Of a stretch of 64,000 bases of DNA, positions 50,976-59,798 are shown in pieces. The DNA lies in NCBI RefSeq assembly GCF_900109615.1, contig NZ_FOIX01000003.1, forward strand, positions 310,001 to 374,000. Direction: 5' to 3'. Position 1 is the first letter of the stretch, and every line of letters starts with the position of its first letter. The notes beneath the pieces were generated by a model that saw only the letters and a program-made list of their open reading frames with translations, searched no databases and had not been told where the DNA came from. The position numbers were made by a program, and so were the translations under genes. Source of the DNA: Kaistella antarctica. GTDB taxonomy: Bacteria; Bacteroidota; Bacteroidia; Flavobacteriales; Weeksellaceae.

Positions 50976-51485
50976 ATGGATGAATTACATTTGCATTTGG
51001 TCGTGAACCATCTGCCAATCATATTTCCTATCGTAGGACTCATGATACTCCTTATCGGAATTTTCACAAAATCCGAAGTTACCAAACGAAACGCCTACAT
51101 CATTTTTATAGTAGGAGCCATTACTTCTATTGCAGCGATGGTTACTGGTGAAAACGCAGAAAACTCTGCCACAAAAATTGCTGGTCTATCCGAAAGCCTT
51201 ATTGAAAAACATGCGGATATTTCTGAAATTTTTGCAATCCTAACGTACTTTTTAGGAGGAATTTCATTGGCTGCTCTTATTCTTAGTTTTAAAAATTCAG
51301 TGATCTCTAAATATGCTCCCTTTGTGGTGGGAATACTTGCGATAGTTTGTCTCTTCTTTGGTCAGAAAGTGGGAACAACAGGCGGGGAAATTAAACACAC
51401 TGAAATCAGAACTGGTCAAGATTTCGACTATCGAAATTTTGAGGGGAATGGTACTACTTCCAAAAGTGATGAAGAGAATAATTAA
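50976..51485 (+). CDS. Small membrane protein resembling DUF2231
   Basis: A 169-residue protein with four hydrophobic segments (about residues 13-30, 40-58, 85-107, 112-128). His residues sit at conserved-looking places: HLHLVVNHLPIIF at the start, EKHADIS, and IKHTE after the last helix. This arrangement resembles DUF2231, proposed to be a small heme-binding membrane family, but the match is weak. The C-terminal tail is hydrophilic and acidic. It lies between the small secreted protein and the RND pump, so likely belongs to the same operon. Heme binding is not shown. Confidence 0.7.
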   Translation: MDELHLHLVVNHLPIIFPIVGLMILLIGIFTKSEVTKRNAYIIFIVGAITSIAAMVTGENAENSATKIAGLSESLIEKHADISEIFAILTYFLGGISLAALILSFKNSVISKYAPFVVGILAIVCLFFGQKVGTTGGEIKHTEIRTGQDFDYRNFEGNGTTSKSDEENN

Positions 51486-51489
51486 CCAC

Positions 51490-51522
51490 AGCGCTGTTAG
51501 GGCTTTAAGCGCTAACAGCGCT
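51490..51522. repeat. REP-like palindrome before the RND pump
   Basis: Perfect 11-nt inverted repeat AGCGCTGTTAG / CTAACAGCGCT with an 11-nt GC-containing loop. It lies between the DUF2231-like stop and the pump start, within the operon. Confidence 0.75.
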
Positions 51523-51536
51523 CATAATTCAAGAAA

Positions 51537-54500
51537 ATGCTTAATAAAATTATAGAATTTTCTATAAAGAATAAACTGATCATTATTTTAATGACGCTTG
51601 GTTTAATTATTTATGGATTGTTCGAACTCAGAAATCTTCCCATCGATGCAGTTCCTGATATCACTGATAATCAGGTTCAAATCATTACGGTTTCGCCAAG
51701 TTTGGGCGCGCCAGATGTGGAACGGTTTATTACTTTTCCTTTAGAACAGATCAATTATAATATCCAGGGAATCAAAGAAATGCGAAGTTTTTCGCGCTTT
51801 GGTTTATCGGTAATTACGATTGTCTTTCAGGATGATATCGATTTATTGGTGGCTCGTCAACAAGTTGCCGAACGACTTCAGCAAGTATCGAAAGATATTC
51901 CGACCAGTTTGGGTGTTCCCCAAATGGCGCCGATTTCCACGGGTTTAGGTGAAATTTATCAATATGTTGTTCGGCCTAAAAAAGGATTTGAACACCGTTA
52001 CGATCCCATGGAATTGCGGACGATACAGGATTGGATCGTCCGCCGACAATTGCTTGGTACGCCAGGAGTGGCAGATGTCGCCAGTTTTGGTGGCTATTTA
52101 AAACAATATGAAGTCGCGGTAAATCCAGCCATTTTACAATCCATGGGCGTTACGATTACCGAAGTTTTTAATGCCTTGCAAAAAAACAATCAAAACACGG
52201 GTGGCGCTTATATCGAAAAAGGGCCCAGCGTTTTGTTTATCAGAACGGAAGGGTTGATGAATCAAATCTCTGACATTGAAAATACCGTTGTTAAAAATCT
52301 AGGTGATGGAACACCTGTGCTTATTAAAAATATCGGAACGGTTCAATACGGAAAAGCGATTCGTTACGGTGCGATGACGTACAATGGAGAAAGTGAAGTT
52401 GCTGGTGCCGTCGTGATGATGATGAAAGGAGCAAATTCCAATGAAGTCATTAAAGACGTGAAAACCAGAATTGACGAAATTCAGAAAACGCTTCCGGAAG
52501 GAGTGAAAATCGATGCCTTTCTCGATCGAACAAAAATGGTGAATAACGCCATCAGTACCGTAAGCAAAAACTTATTAGAAGGAGCGCTCATCGTCATATT
52601 CGTTTTAGTTTTGTTCCTTGGAAATATGCGGGCCGGTTTGATTGTAGCCTCGGTGATTCCTTTAGCAATGCTCTTTGCGATTATCATGATGAATATTTTC
52701 GGCGTGTCTGGGAATTTAATGAGTTTAGGTGCGCTGGATTTCGGACTAATTGTCGATGGTGCGGTGATTATTGTTGAAGCCATTCTGCATCGATTCAAAC
52801 ATTTAACCAAGTTTCAAGACAAGAAGATTTCACAGGAATTTATGGATCGCGAAGTGTATACTTCTTCCAGTTCGATGATGAATTCTGCGGTCTTCGGTCA
52901 GATCATAATTTTGATTGTTTACCTACCCATTTTAACTTTGCAAGGTATCGAAGGAAAGATGTTTAAACCAATGGCACAAACCGTAATCTTCGCTCTGATT
53001 GGTGCTTTCATTCTATCCCTGACTTACATTCCGATGATGAGTTCTTTATTTTTATCTAAAAAAATAAATCTGAAGAAAAACTTTTCAGATAAAATGATGT
53101 CCATTTTTGAATCGTTTTATCACCGAACTTTAAACTTTGTTTTAAAAATTCCAAATTTGGTATTCTTTAGCGTGGTTGGCTTGTTCTTCGTTTCGCTTTT
53201 CATCATGTCGAGATTAGGTGGCGAGTTTATTCCGTCACTGCCAGAAGGAGATTTCGCCGTAGACACCAGAGTTTTGCCGGGAAGTAATTTGAAAACTTCC
53301 ACGGACGCCGTAATGCAGTCTTCGAAAATTTTAATGAAGAAGTTCCCAGAAATCGAAAAGATTGTTGGTAAAACAGGAAGTAGTGAAATCCCAACCGATC
53401 CGATGCCGATTGATGCGAGTGATATTATGATCATTTTGAAACCGAGAAAAGAATGGACCTCCGCGAAAACTTATGATGAACTTTCTGAAAAAATGTCCGC
53501 CGAATTAAAGAAAAATTTAGTGGGTGTCACCTATTCCTTCCAATATCCTGTCGCTATGCGTTTTAACGAATTAATGACGGGCGCCCGACAAGATGTTGTT
53601 TGTAAAATTTATGGTGAAGATTTGGATACTTTAAAAGTATACGCCGAAAAGTTAGGCGACATTTCCAAGAAGATCAAGGGCGCTCAAAACATTTATGTAG
53701 AACCAATTTCTGGAATGCCGCAAATCGTAATTTCTTACAAAAGAGAAGCGCTCTCCCAATTCGGCTTAAATGTAGAAGACGTCAACGATATCGTCAACAC
53801 CGCCTTTGCGGGCCAATCGACAGGTTCGGTTTTCGAAGGCGAGAAGAAATTCGATTTGGTTGTTCGTTTAGACGGCGAGAAAAGAAAGAATGTCGATGAT
53901 GTCAATAATCTATTAATCGCGACGCCAACTGGAACAGAAATTCCGTTGAGCACCGTTGCTTCAGTGGAACTGAAAGAAAGTGTCAATCAAATTCAACGTG
54001 AAAATGCGCAGAGGAGAATCATCGTTGGATTCAATGTCAGGAACCGAGATATTCAGTCGACTGTCGAAGATTTGCAGCAAGTTGTTGAGAAAGAATTTAA
54101 ACTTCCACCGGGATATTCAATTTCGTATGGTGGAACTTTTGAAAATCTTCAACATGCGAAATCTCGTTTGATGATTGCAGTTCCGTTAAGTTTATTGCTG
54201 ATTCTACTGATGCTTTATTTTGCCTTTAATTCTGTAAAATATGGATTGCTCATTTTCTCCGCAATTCCACTTTCAATGATTGGCGGAATTCTGTCACTTT
54301 GGATTCGCGGAATGAATTTTAGTATTTCCGCCGGAGTCGGTTTCATCGCACTTTTCGGAGTTGCCGTTTTAAATGGAATTGTTTTAATTGCAGAATTTAA
54401 TCGACAAAAATTAAAACATTCTGATCTAAAAGACGTCGTAAAGATTGGTGGAAGAACCAGATTACGTCCAGTATTAATGACGGCTTTGGTTGCCTCACTT

Positions 54501-54707
54501 GGTTTTTTACCCATGGCTTTAAGTCAGGGTGAAGGCGCAGAAGTGCAACGACCTTTAGCAACAGTCGTCATCGGCGGATTGCTTTTGGCCACGTTCCTCA
54601 CGCTCTATTTATTGCCCTTAATCTATATTTGGTTCGAAGAACATTTCCCAGACAGACGTAAAAATATTCAAGAAATAACAGACGAAGAAGATGGTTACAA
54701 CGAGTAG
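51537..54707 (+). CDS. CzcA-type heavy-metal RND efflux pump
   Basis: A 1056-residue inner-membrane RND transporter with the classic 12-helix topology and two large periplasmic loops. The conserved TMH4 motif reads DFGLIVDGAVIIVEA, which is the DFG/VDGAV type of HME1/HME2 pumps (Zn, Co, Cd, Ni) rather than the copper/silver CusA type. Other landmarks: PDVERFITFPLEQ near the start, GARQDVVCKIYG, and PVLMTALVASLGFLPMALSQGEGAEVQRP and TLYLLPLIYIWFEE near the end. It is the core of the tripartite exporter with the TolC-like and adaptor genes below. Confidence 0.94.
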   Translation: MLNKIIEFSIKNKLIIILMTLGLIIYGLFELRNLPIDAVPDITDNQVQIITVSPSLGAPDVERFITFPLEQINYNIQGIKEMRSFSRFGLSVITIVFQDDIDLLVARQQVAERLQQVSKDIPTSLGVPQMAPISTGLGEIYQYVVRPKKGFEHRYDPMELRTIQDWIVRRQLLGTPGVADVASFGGYLKQYEVAVNPAILQSMGVTITEVFNALQKNNQNTGGAYIEKGPSVLFIRTEGLMNQISDIENTVVKNLGDGTPVLIKNIGTVQYGKAIRYGAMTYNGESEVAGAVVMMMKGANSNEVIKDVKTRIDEIQKTLPEGVKIDAFLDRTKMVNNAISTVSKNLLEGALIVIFVLVLFLGNMRAGLIVASVIPLAMLFAIIMMNIFGVSGNLMSLGALDFGLIVDGAVIIVEAILHRFKHLTKFQDKKISQEFMDREVYTSSSSMMNSAVFGQIIILIVYLPILTLQGIEGKMFKPMAQTVIFALIGAFILSLTYIPMMSSLFLSKKINLKKNFSDKMMSIFESFYHRTLNFVLKIPNLVFFSVVGLFFVSLFIMSRLGGEFIPSLPEGDFAVDTRVLPGSNLKTSTDAVMQSSKILMKKFPEIEKIVGKTGSSEIPTDPMPIDASDIMIILKPRKEWTSAKTYDELSEKMSAELKKNLVGVTYSFQYPVAMRFNELMTGARQDVVCKIYGEDLDTLKVYAEKLGDISKKIKGAQNIYVEPISGMPQIVISYKREALSQFGLNVEDVNDIVNTAFAGQSTGSVFEGEKKFDLVVRLDGEKRKNVDDVNNLLIATPTGTEIPLSTVASVELKESVNQIQRENAQRRIIVGFNVRNRDIQSTVEDLQQVVEKEFKLPPGYSISYGGTFENLQHAKSRLMIAVPLSLLLILLMLYFAFNSVKYGLLIFSAIPLSMIGGILSLWIRGMNFSISAGVGFIALFGVAVLNGIVLIAEFNRQKLKHSDLKDVVKIGGRTRLRPVLMTALVASLGFLPMALSQGEGAEVQRPLATVVIGGLLLATFLTLYLLPLIYIWFEEHFPDRRKNIQEITDEEDGYNE

Positions 54708-54710
54708 TTT

Positions 54711-54807
54711 TTTTGGGGCAGACATTTCCGCCTTCCGCTCCCAATCTTTTTGTTCCGCTTTGCTACACAAAAAGGATTTCCGCTCAAGTCGGGCTGCAAG
54801 GCTCGCT
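54711..54807 (+). repeat. Structured dispersed intergenic element, copy C
   Basis: TTTTGGGGCAGACATTTCCG opens the copy; then CCTTCCGCTCCC, the stem ATCTTTTTGT (54744-54753) with ACAAAAAGGAT (54767-54777), and CGCTCAAGTCGGG. A second hairpin GGGCT-GCAA-GGCTC lies at 54791-54804. It separates the pump and outer membrane channel genes inside the efflux operon. Confidence 0.7.
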
Positions 54808-54839
54808 ATAATCAACAGACTTTAATTTAAATTAAAAGA

Positions 54840-56063
54840 ATGAAACAACTAATAAAAATAATAACAGCCTTTTCAGTTTTGATCGCCATTCAACTGAAAG
54901 CGCAAACGCCGATTTCTCTGGAATCAGCGTACGAAAAAGCCTTTAAAAATAATCTCAATTTAAAAAGCGGACAACTTCGAATCGAATATCAAGACAAGAT
55001 TAAAAAGTCTTACGCCGTGGTTGATCCCTTAAATGTTTCCGGAGAAATCGGCCAATTTGCTTCCGCTTACACCGATAATAAATTTTCAGTAAATCAAACT
55101 TTTAGATTGCCGGGTTTTTACAACAGTCAAAAACAGGTTTTGATGGAAGAATGGAAAAACTCAATGTTGACTTTAGATGTCCAAAGATGGCATTTGAAAC
55201 GCGAGGTCGCTATGATCTACAACGAACTCAATTACCAGGATGAAAAGGAAAAACTCTTGTTAAGAGCCGATTCCATTTATACTAATTATTATAAACGCGC
55301 CGAACTTCGACTGAAAAAAGGAGAAAGTAATATTCTGGAAAAAACCACGGCAGAAAATTATAGAAGTCAAGCAGAAATTCAGTTGGCAAATCTGAAGAAA
55401 GATCGTGAAGTTTCCCTTTATCAGTTCAATTATCTGATCAATGATGAAACAATGTATTCAAACGAAAATTCAAATTTCTATGAAATAAATAGTCCGAATC
55501 AAGATTTAAAATATGCTGGAAATCACATCGTTTTAAAACAACTGGAACAGCAGAAAGCGATAGAACTGGCCAAATTAAATGCAGAGAAATCCAAACTTTT
55601 GCCGACGTTTAATATTGGTTATAACAATTCCAGCATGTACGGAACAGGCGCAGATGACCAATTTTATGAAAGGTCTGCACGTTTTCATTCCGGCATGATT
55701 GGCGTTGGAATTCCACTTTTTAATGGAGCACAGAAATCATTAATTGAAGGCCAGAAGATCAACCAGTTGATTGCTGAAAATAATTATGAATTAGGATCTA
55801 GAAGTCTTAAAAATCAATATGCATCGCTATTTGGTGAATATGAAAAACTAAAAAGTGAAACTGATTATTACAAATCAAAAGGTTTGAAAAATGCCGAAAC
55901 CATTATGAAAACGGCCAACCGTTTATACTACGAAGGCGAAATTAATTACCTGGAATGGTCCATTTTAATCAATCAAAGTTTAGACATTCAAAACAAACTC
56001 ATCGACACTCAAAAAATACTGAATGCAAAAATAATTGAGTTAAATAATTTAACTCAACAATAA
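54840..56063 (+). CDS. TolC-family outer membrane channel (CzcC-like)
   Basis: A 407-residue outer membrane efflux protein. A signal peptide ends IQLKAQ; a helical-barrel pattern follows with alternating coiled coils, for example LRIEYQDKIKKSYAVVDP and DEKEKLLLRADSIYTNYYKRAELRLKKGE, and EAFNIGYNNSS-type strand segments such as PTFNIGYNNSSMYGTG. The repeated pattern of long coils and a VGIPLFNGAQK segment is that of TolC family proteins in metal RND systems. Second structural gene of the exporter, separated from the pump by repeat copy C. Confidence 0.88.
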   Translation: MKQLIKIITAFSVLIAIQLKAQTPISLESAYEKAFKNNLNLKSGQLRIEYQDKIKKSYAVVDPLNVSGEIGQFASAYTDNKFSVNQTFRLPGFYNSQKQVLMEEWKNSMLTLDVQRWHLKREVAMIYNELNYQDEKEKLLLRADSIYTNYYKRAELRLKKGESNILEKTTAENYRSQAEIQLANLKKDREVSLYQFNYLINDETMYSNENSNFYEINSPNQDLKYAGNHIVLKQLEQQKAIELAKLNAEKSKLLPTFNIGYNNSSMYGTGADDQFYERSARFHSGMIGVGIPLFNGAQKSLIEGQKINQLIAENNYELGSRSLKNQYASLFGEYEKLKSETDYYKSKGLKNAETIMKTANRLYYEGEINYLEWSILINQSLDIQNKLIDTQKILNAKIIELNNLTQQ

Positions 56064-56078
56064 TTAAATATTTTCAAA

Positions 56079-56651
56079 ATGAAAACATATACCGTCTTAC
56101 ATCGCCTTCTCCACTGGGTTTTCGCAATATTTATGTTGGTGTTATTTACCACGGGATTTCTCCGAATTGTTTGGATGAGCAAAACCGTAATTTCTGCAGC
56201 AGTTAATAAAAATGCTCAAATTCAAAGTTTAAATCTGGATAAACAAAGTCTTCGAACCATCGTTCATTCTGTTCAGGATCCGATGTTCGAGTGGCATGTT
56301 TACGCTGCTTATGTCGTAACCATAGCATTTATTATAAGAATTATTTACATGATTGTAAAAGGAATTAAATTTCCAAATCCTTTTTCAAAAATCACTTCCG
56401 GTAAAGAAAAATTTCAGGGATTTATTTATCTTGGATTCTATGCAATGATTGCTGTCCAAATAATAACCGGAAGCCTTCTGAAGTTTGAACTTGGCTCAGA
56501 ATCGCTAAGTGATTTAGCAGAAACAACCCACAAACTGGCCGTCTATTGGATGCCAATTTTTGTTCTTTTACACTTGGGTGGAATTGCGATTTCAGAAAAT
56601 ACAAATCGAAAAGGAATCACTTCAAAAATGATTGGCGGTGATTCTGAATAA
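56079..56651 (+). CDS. Cytochrome b561-like diheme membrane protein
   Basis: A 190-residue membrane protein with four transmembrane helices and His residues in axial positions: RLLHWVFAIFM, FEWHVYAAYVVT, TTHKLAVYWMP and FVLLHLGGIA. This is the cytochrome b561 / NiFe-hydrogenase b-subunit type, expected to bind two hemes and pass electrons in the inner membrane. It is embedded between the TolC-like and adaptor genes of the efflux operon, which is unusual. A reductase role toward metal ions or quinol-linked redox is an inference. Confidence 0.88.
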   Translation: MKTYTVLHRLLHWVFAIFMLVLFTTGFLRIVWMSKTVISAAVNKNAQIQSLNLDKQSLRTIVHSVQDPMFEWHVYAAYVVTIAFIIRIIYMIVKGIKFPNPFSKITSGKEKFQGFIYLGFYAMIAVQIITGSLLKFELGSESLSDLAETTHKLAVYWMPIFVLLHLGGIAISENTNRKGITSKMIGGDSE

Positions 56652-56664
56652 CAAAATTTTTAAA

Positions 56665-57789
56665 ATGAAAAAAACACTGATTATATTTTTTAGCCTTATG
56701 ATTTTTTCTTGTTCCAAAGAAGAAGTAGTTCAGGAAGAGGTCGAAACCGTCGTGGGAGATCAGGTTTCTTTAACTGATTTACAAATCAAAAATTCGGGTA
56801 TTGAAACCAACACTTTAAACAACCTTGATATCGCGCATAAAATTATGCTCACCGGACAGATCGATGTTCCGCCACAAGGAATGGCGAGTGTCTCCGCACC
56901 AAGCGGAGGTTACGTGCGAGTTTCGAGATTTATGCCTGGAAATTATGTTTCTAAAGGACAGACTTTGGCAACTTTAGAAAATCCAGAATTGGTGCAACTT
57001 CAGCAGGATTATTTGTTGGCCAAATCAAATCTGCAATTCGAACAACAGGATTATTCCCGACAAAAAGATTTGAATGAAAACAAAGCCAGTTCTGATAAGG
57101 TGACCCAAAAAGCCTTTAATGAAAGTCAAAATCAAAACATTATGATGAAAGCAATCGCCCAGAAATTGACTGCCATGGGAATAAATCCCGGTTCCTTAAA
57201 CGCAAATAATATTCGCCGCACTTTTGCGGTGACTTCGCCTATTTCAGGATATATTTCTACGGTAAATGTCAATATTGGACAATTCGTTTCGCCGATGGAA
57301 AAAATGTTTGATATCATTAATACTGGTGATATTCATTTGGTTTTAAAAGTTTTTGAAAAAGATTTAAACAAGATTTCTGGTGGGCAAAAAGTGTACGCTT
57401 ACACCAATCAAAATCCCAAAAAGAAATATGAAGCCCGTGTTTCCATCATCGGTAAGGACTTTTCTGCAGACCGAAGTGTTTTGGTTTATTGTCGTTTTGT
57501 TAATAAAGATTCCTCTTTAATTCCGGGAACTTTTATGAATGCAGAGATGGAAGCGGACTCTGAAGAGGGAATTGTAATTCCCGACGATGCCATCGTTACT
57601 TGGGAAGAAAAGCAGTATGTTTTTGAAGAAATCAAACCTAAAACTTTTAAAATGTTTCCGGTCGAAATTGGAAATGCTGAGAATGGTTTTACGGAACTTT
57701 TAAACTTTAAAGAAGAAAATAAAAGTAAGAAATTTGTGACCAAAGGCGCTTATCAATTATTAATGGCGCTGAAAAATGTAGAAGAATAA
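56665..57789 (+). CDS. Periplasmic adaptor (membrane fusion protein) of the RND pump
   Basis: A 374-residue lipoprotein adaptor (signal ending LMIFSC). I start at 56665, 14 nt after the cytochrome stop; the longer frame from 56632 overlaps it. The biotinyl-lipoyl-type segment reads APSGGYVRVSRFMPGNYVSKGQTLATLENPELVQLQQ, followed by the coiled-coil LAKSNLQFEQQDYSRQKDLNEN and the beta-barrel half ISGYISTVNVNIGQFV. The tail VIPDDAIVTWEEKQYVFEE is typical of metal RND adaptors (CzcB/CusB type). Final gene, followed by a terminator. Confidence 0.92.
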   Translation: MKKTLIIFFSLMIFSCSKEEVVQEEVETVVGDQVSLTDLQIKNSGIETNTLNNLDIAHKIMLTGQIDVPPQGMASVSAPSGGYVRVSRFMPGNYVSKGQTLATLENPELVQLQQDYLLAKSNLQFEQQDYSRQKDLNENKASSDKVTQKAFNESQNQNIMMKAIAQKLTAMGINPGSLNANNIRRTFAVTSPISGYISTVNVNIGQFVSPMEKMFDIINTGDIHLVLKVFEKDLNKISGGQKVYAYTNQNPKKKYEARVSIIGKDFSADRSVLVYCRFVNKDSSLIPGTFMNAEMEADSEEGIVIPDDAIVTWEEKQYVFEEIKPKTFKMFPVEIGNAENGFTELLNFKEENKSKKFVTKGAYQLLMALKNVEE

Positions 57790-57800
57790 ATATAAAAAAT

Positions 57801-57831
57801 TAGCAGTCTCAAACGGACTGCTAATTTTTTT
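57801..57831 (+). terminator. Terminator of the metal efflux operon
   Basis: TAGCAGTC pairs with GACTGCTA (8 bp, 7-nt loop) followed by a T tract, 12 nt after the adaptor stop. It also separates the operon from the oppositely oriented small lipoprotein. Confidence 0.88.
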
Positions 57832-57833
57832 AA

Positions 57834-58025
57834 CTAGGGTTTGATCAATGTTGAATCTGCTGCCATTGGCTCTATTACTGCTGCTGAATCAGGAGTCGGC
57901 AGGGCTTCTACGGTTGGAGTTTCTGGTTCGCTTAACATGGTGTTCGTCTCTGCTGCTGTTTCTTTTTTAGAACAACTTGCCATCAATAATCCGCCAACAA
58001 AGGCAATTGCTAATAATTTTTTCAT
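57834..58025 (-). CDS. Small acidic lipoprotein, unknown function
   Basis: A 63-residue lipoprotein: MKKLLAIAFVGGLLMASCSK supplies a lipobox with Cys 18, and the mature part is short, Pro-, Glu- and Ala-rich and low in complexity (EPETPTVEALPTPDSAAVIEPM). No domain is recognisable. It is divergent from the trp operon and convergent with the metal efflux operon. The clean signal sequence and absence of a better frame on the other strand support it as a real gene. Confidence 0.65.
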   Translation of the reverse strand: MKKLLAIAFVGGLLMASCSKKETAAETNTMLSEPETPTVEALPTPDSAAVIEPMAADSTLIKP

Positions 58026-58095
58026 AATAATTTATTTATACAAACTTCTTGTTTTTTTTTCAAACAACCACGGTTTAAAAATTTAAAAAATAATG

Positions 58096-58126
58096 TTTGC
58101 AGATTAGAAAAACATTTATATATTTG
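58096..58126 (+). promoter_or_regulatory. Promoter of the trp operon
   Basis: TTTG at 58096, 19 nt, then TATATTTG ending at 58126: an exact match to the Bacteroidota -33/-7 consensus. Predicted start of transcription is near 58132, giving a leader of about 236 nt before trpE. Confidence 0.8.
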
Positions 58127-58217
58127 CCCTAATGAAACGCTGGGTCGATCTTTTCAAGAATAAAAACCATATTAGTAAGCGTTGCATTTGACCTTTAAGA
58201 AAAATAATTATTTTCAA

Positions 58218-58274
58218 ATGAAAACAATCACAAACATTACTTGGTGGCATCATTCAAACTTCATAAGGGTCTGA
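58218..58274 (+). CDS. trp leader peptide with two adjacent Trp codons
   Basis: An 18-residue reading frame, MKTITNITWWHHSNFIRV followed by TGA, with TGG TGG at codons 9 and 10. It lies 91 nt before trpE and upstream of a terminator hairpin, the arrangement of an attenuator leader peptide. The stretch AAGGGTCT just before its stop can pair with the 5' arm of the terminator, and CTTCA/TGAAG around it can form a competing hairpin. Confidence 0.75.
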   Translation: MKTITNITWWHHSNFIRV

Positions 58275-58307
58275 AGCAAATCTTGTATTCTGTTTGTAAA
58301 AACATAT

Positions 58308-58345
58308 AAAAAGACTTTGACGTGACTCGTTAAGGTCTTTTTTTT
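58308..58345 (+). terminator. Attenuator terminator of the trp operon
   Basis: AAGACTTTGACG (58311-58322) pairs with CGTTAAGGTCTT (58328-58339), including two G-T pairs, around a 5-nt loop, followed by a run of T to 58345. It ends 23 nt before the trpE start codon. Confidence 0.85.
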
Positions 58346-58367
58346 ATTTAAATTTTTAAAAAATATC

Positions 58368-59786
58368 ATGCAATTTAATCAAACTGTCAACATAAAAACA
58401 ACCATCAAATCGGTGATGAGTGATCTTTTCACACCGGTCGGAATTTACCTTCGACTGCGGGATAAATTTCGCGACACGATCTTGTTGGAAAGTGCCGGAA
58501 ATCAAAATACCGACAATAACTTTTCATTCATCGCCATCAACGCTGTTGCGGGAATCGAGATCAGAAATTACGACGAGGCAGAACTCAAATTTCCTTTAGG
58601 CAATCCGCAAAAAATTGCGTTAGAAAAAGAAAAGTTAAGTGAGTTGCTGAATGATTTTTCAAAATGTTTTGTATGTGGAGAGCCTTCCAAAGAAATTGGA
58701 AAATCTGCACAGGGATTTTTTGGTTATACCAGTTATGACGCGATACCTTTCTTTGAAAATATTCAATTTAAAGAACTTTCGGAAGAAAATAAAATCCCGT
58801 TGTTGCGGTATCGTTTGTATCAATATATAATTGCGATCAACCACTACAACGATGAAATGTTTATTATCGAAAATAAAATTGACGGTTTAAAATCAAACAC
58901 GATCGAAATTGAAAATCTCATCAATCAGAAAAACGCACCAATTTTTCCTTTTAAAATTACCGATTACGAAACGTCAAATCTTGAAGATCAAGAATACCGA
59001 GAATTGGTAGAAACCGCAAGAAAGCACTGTTTCCGTGGTGACGTTTTCCAATTGGTTTTGAGTCGAAGATTTGAACAGAAATTTAATGGCGATGAATTTA
59101 ATGTTTACCGTGCTTTGCGACATATCAATCCTTCTCCTTATTTATTTTATTTCGATTACGGAGATTTTAAACTAATGGGTTCCAGTCCAGAAAGCCAATT
59201 GATTATTAAAGATGGAAAAGCGATTATTCATCCAATTGCGGGAACTTTCAAACGCACAGGTGAAGTTCAAAAAGATTTAGAAGCCGCCGAAGAATTAAAG
59301 AAAGATGCGAAAGAAAATGCAGAACATACGATGCTCGTTGATTTAGCGAGAAATGATTTAAGCATTTGCGGTAAAAATACAACAGTAACCAAGTTGAAAG
59401 AAGTTCAGTTTTTTTCTCACGTCATTCATTTGGTAAGCGAAGTTACGGCCGATGTTGAAGAAAATCAAAATCCTTACGAAATGATTGCGACTACTTTTCC
59501 ACAGGGAACTTTGAGCGGTGCGCCAAAATACAAAGCGATGGAATTAATCGACTCGTATGAGAAAACTTCGCGTTCGTTTTACGGCGGTTGTATCGGCTTT
59601 GTCGGTTTCGATGGAAGTTGCAATCAGGCGATTATGATCCGAACTTTTTTAAGTAAAAATAATACGCTTTATTATCAAGCCGGTGCTGGAATCGTGGCAA
59701 AATCTACAGCGGAAAATGAGTTGCAGGAAGTGAATAATAAACTGAATGCTTTGAAAATGGCTGTTAGAAAAGCCGAATCAATTTAA
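58368..59786 (+). CDS. trpE: Anthranilate synthase component I
   Basis: A 472-residue chorismate-utilising enzyme making anthranilate from chorismate and ammonia or glutamine. N-terminal regulatory domain about 1-180 (TPVGIYLRLRDKFRDTILLESA carries the LLES Trp-feedback site); catalytic domain contains GDVFQLVLSRRF, PIAGTFKRTG, VDLARNDLSICG, HLVSEVTAD and FPQGTLSGAPKYKAMELID, YGGCIGFVGFDG. These distinguish TrpE from PabB and isochorismate synthases. First gene after the attenuator; trpG follows 12 nt on. Confidence 0.97.
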   Translation: MQFNQTVNIKTTIKSVMSDLFTPVGIYLRLRDKFRDTILLESAGNQNTDNNFSFIAINAVAGIEIRNYDEAELKFPLGNPQKIALEKEKLSELLNDFSKCFVCGEPSKEIGKSAQGFFGYTSYDAIPFFENIQFKELSEENKIPLLRYRLYQYIIAINHYNDEMFIIENKIDGLKSNTIEIENLINQKNAPIFPFKITDYETSNLEDQEYRELVETARKHCFRGDVFQLVLSRRFEQKFNGDEFNVYRALRHINPSPYLFYFDYGDFKLMGSSPESQLIIKDGKAIIHPIAGTFKRTGEVQKDLEAAEELKKDAKENAEHTMLVDLARNDLSICGKNTTVTKLKEVQFFSHVIHLVSEVTADVEENQNPYEMIATTFPQGTLSGAPKYKAMELIDSYEKTSRSFYGGCIGFVGFDGSCNQAIMIRTFLSKNNTLYYQAGAGIVAKSTAENELQEVNNKLNALKMAVRKAESI

Positions 59787-59798
59787 GAACATACAATT

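Noticed and set aside
58132..58191. A second possible leader frame (MKRWVDLFKNKN...) before the Trp-rich one
   Set aside because: Its ATG coincides with the predicted transcription start, so it would be leaderless, and it has only one Trp codon. I kept the later frame with TGG TGG.
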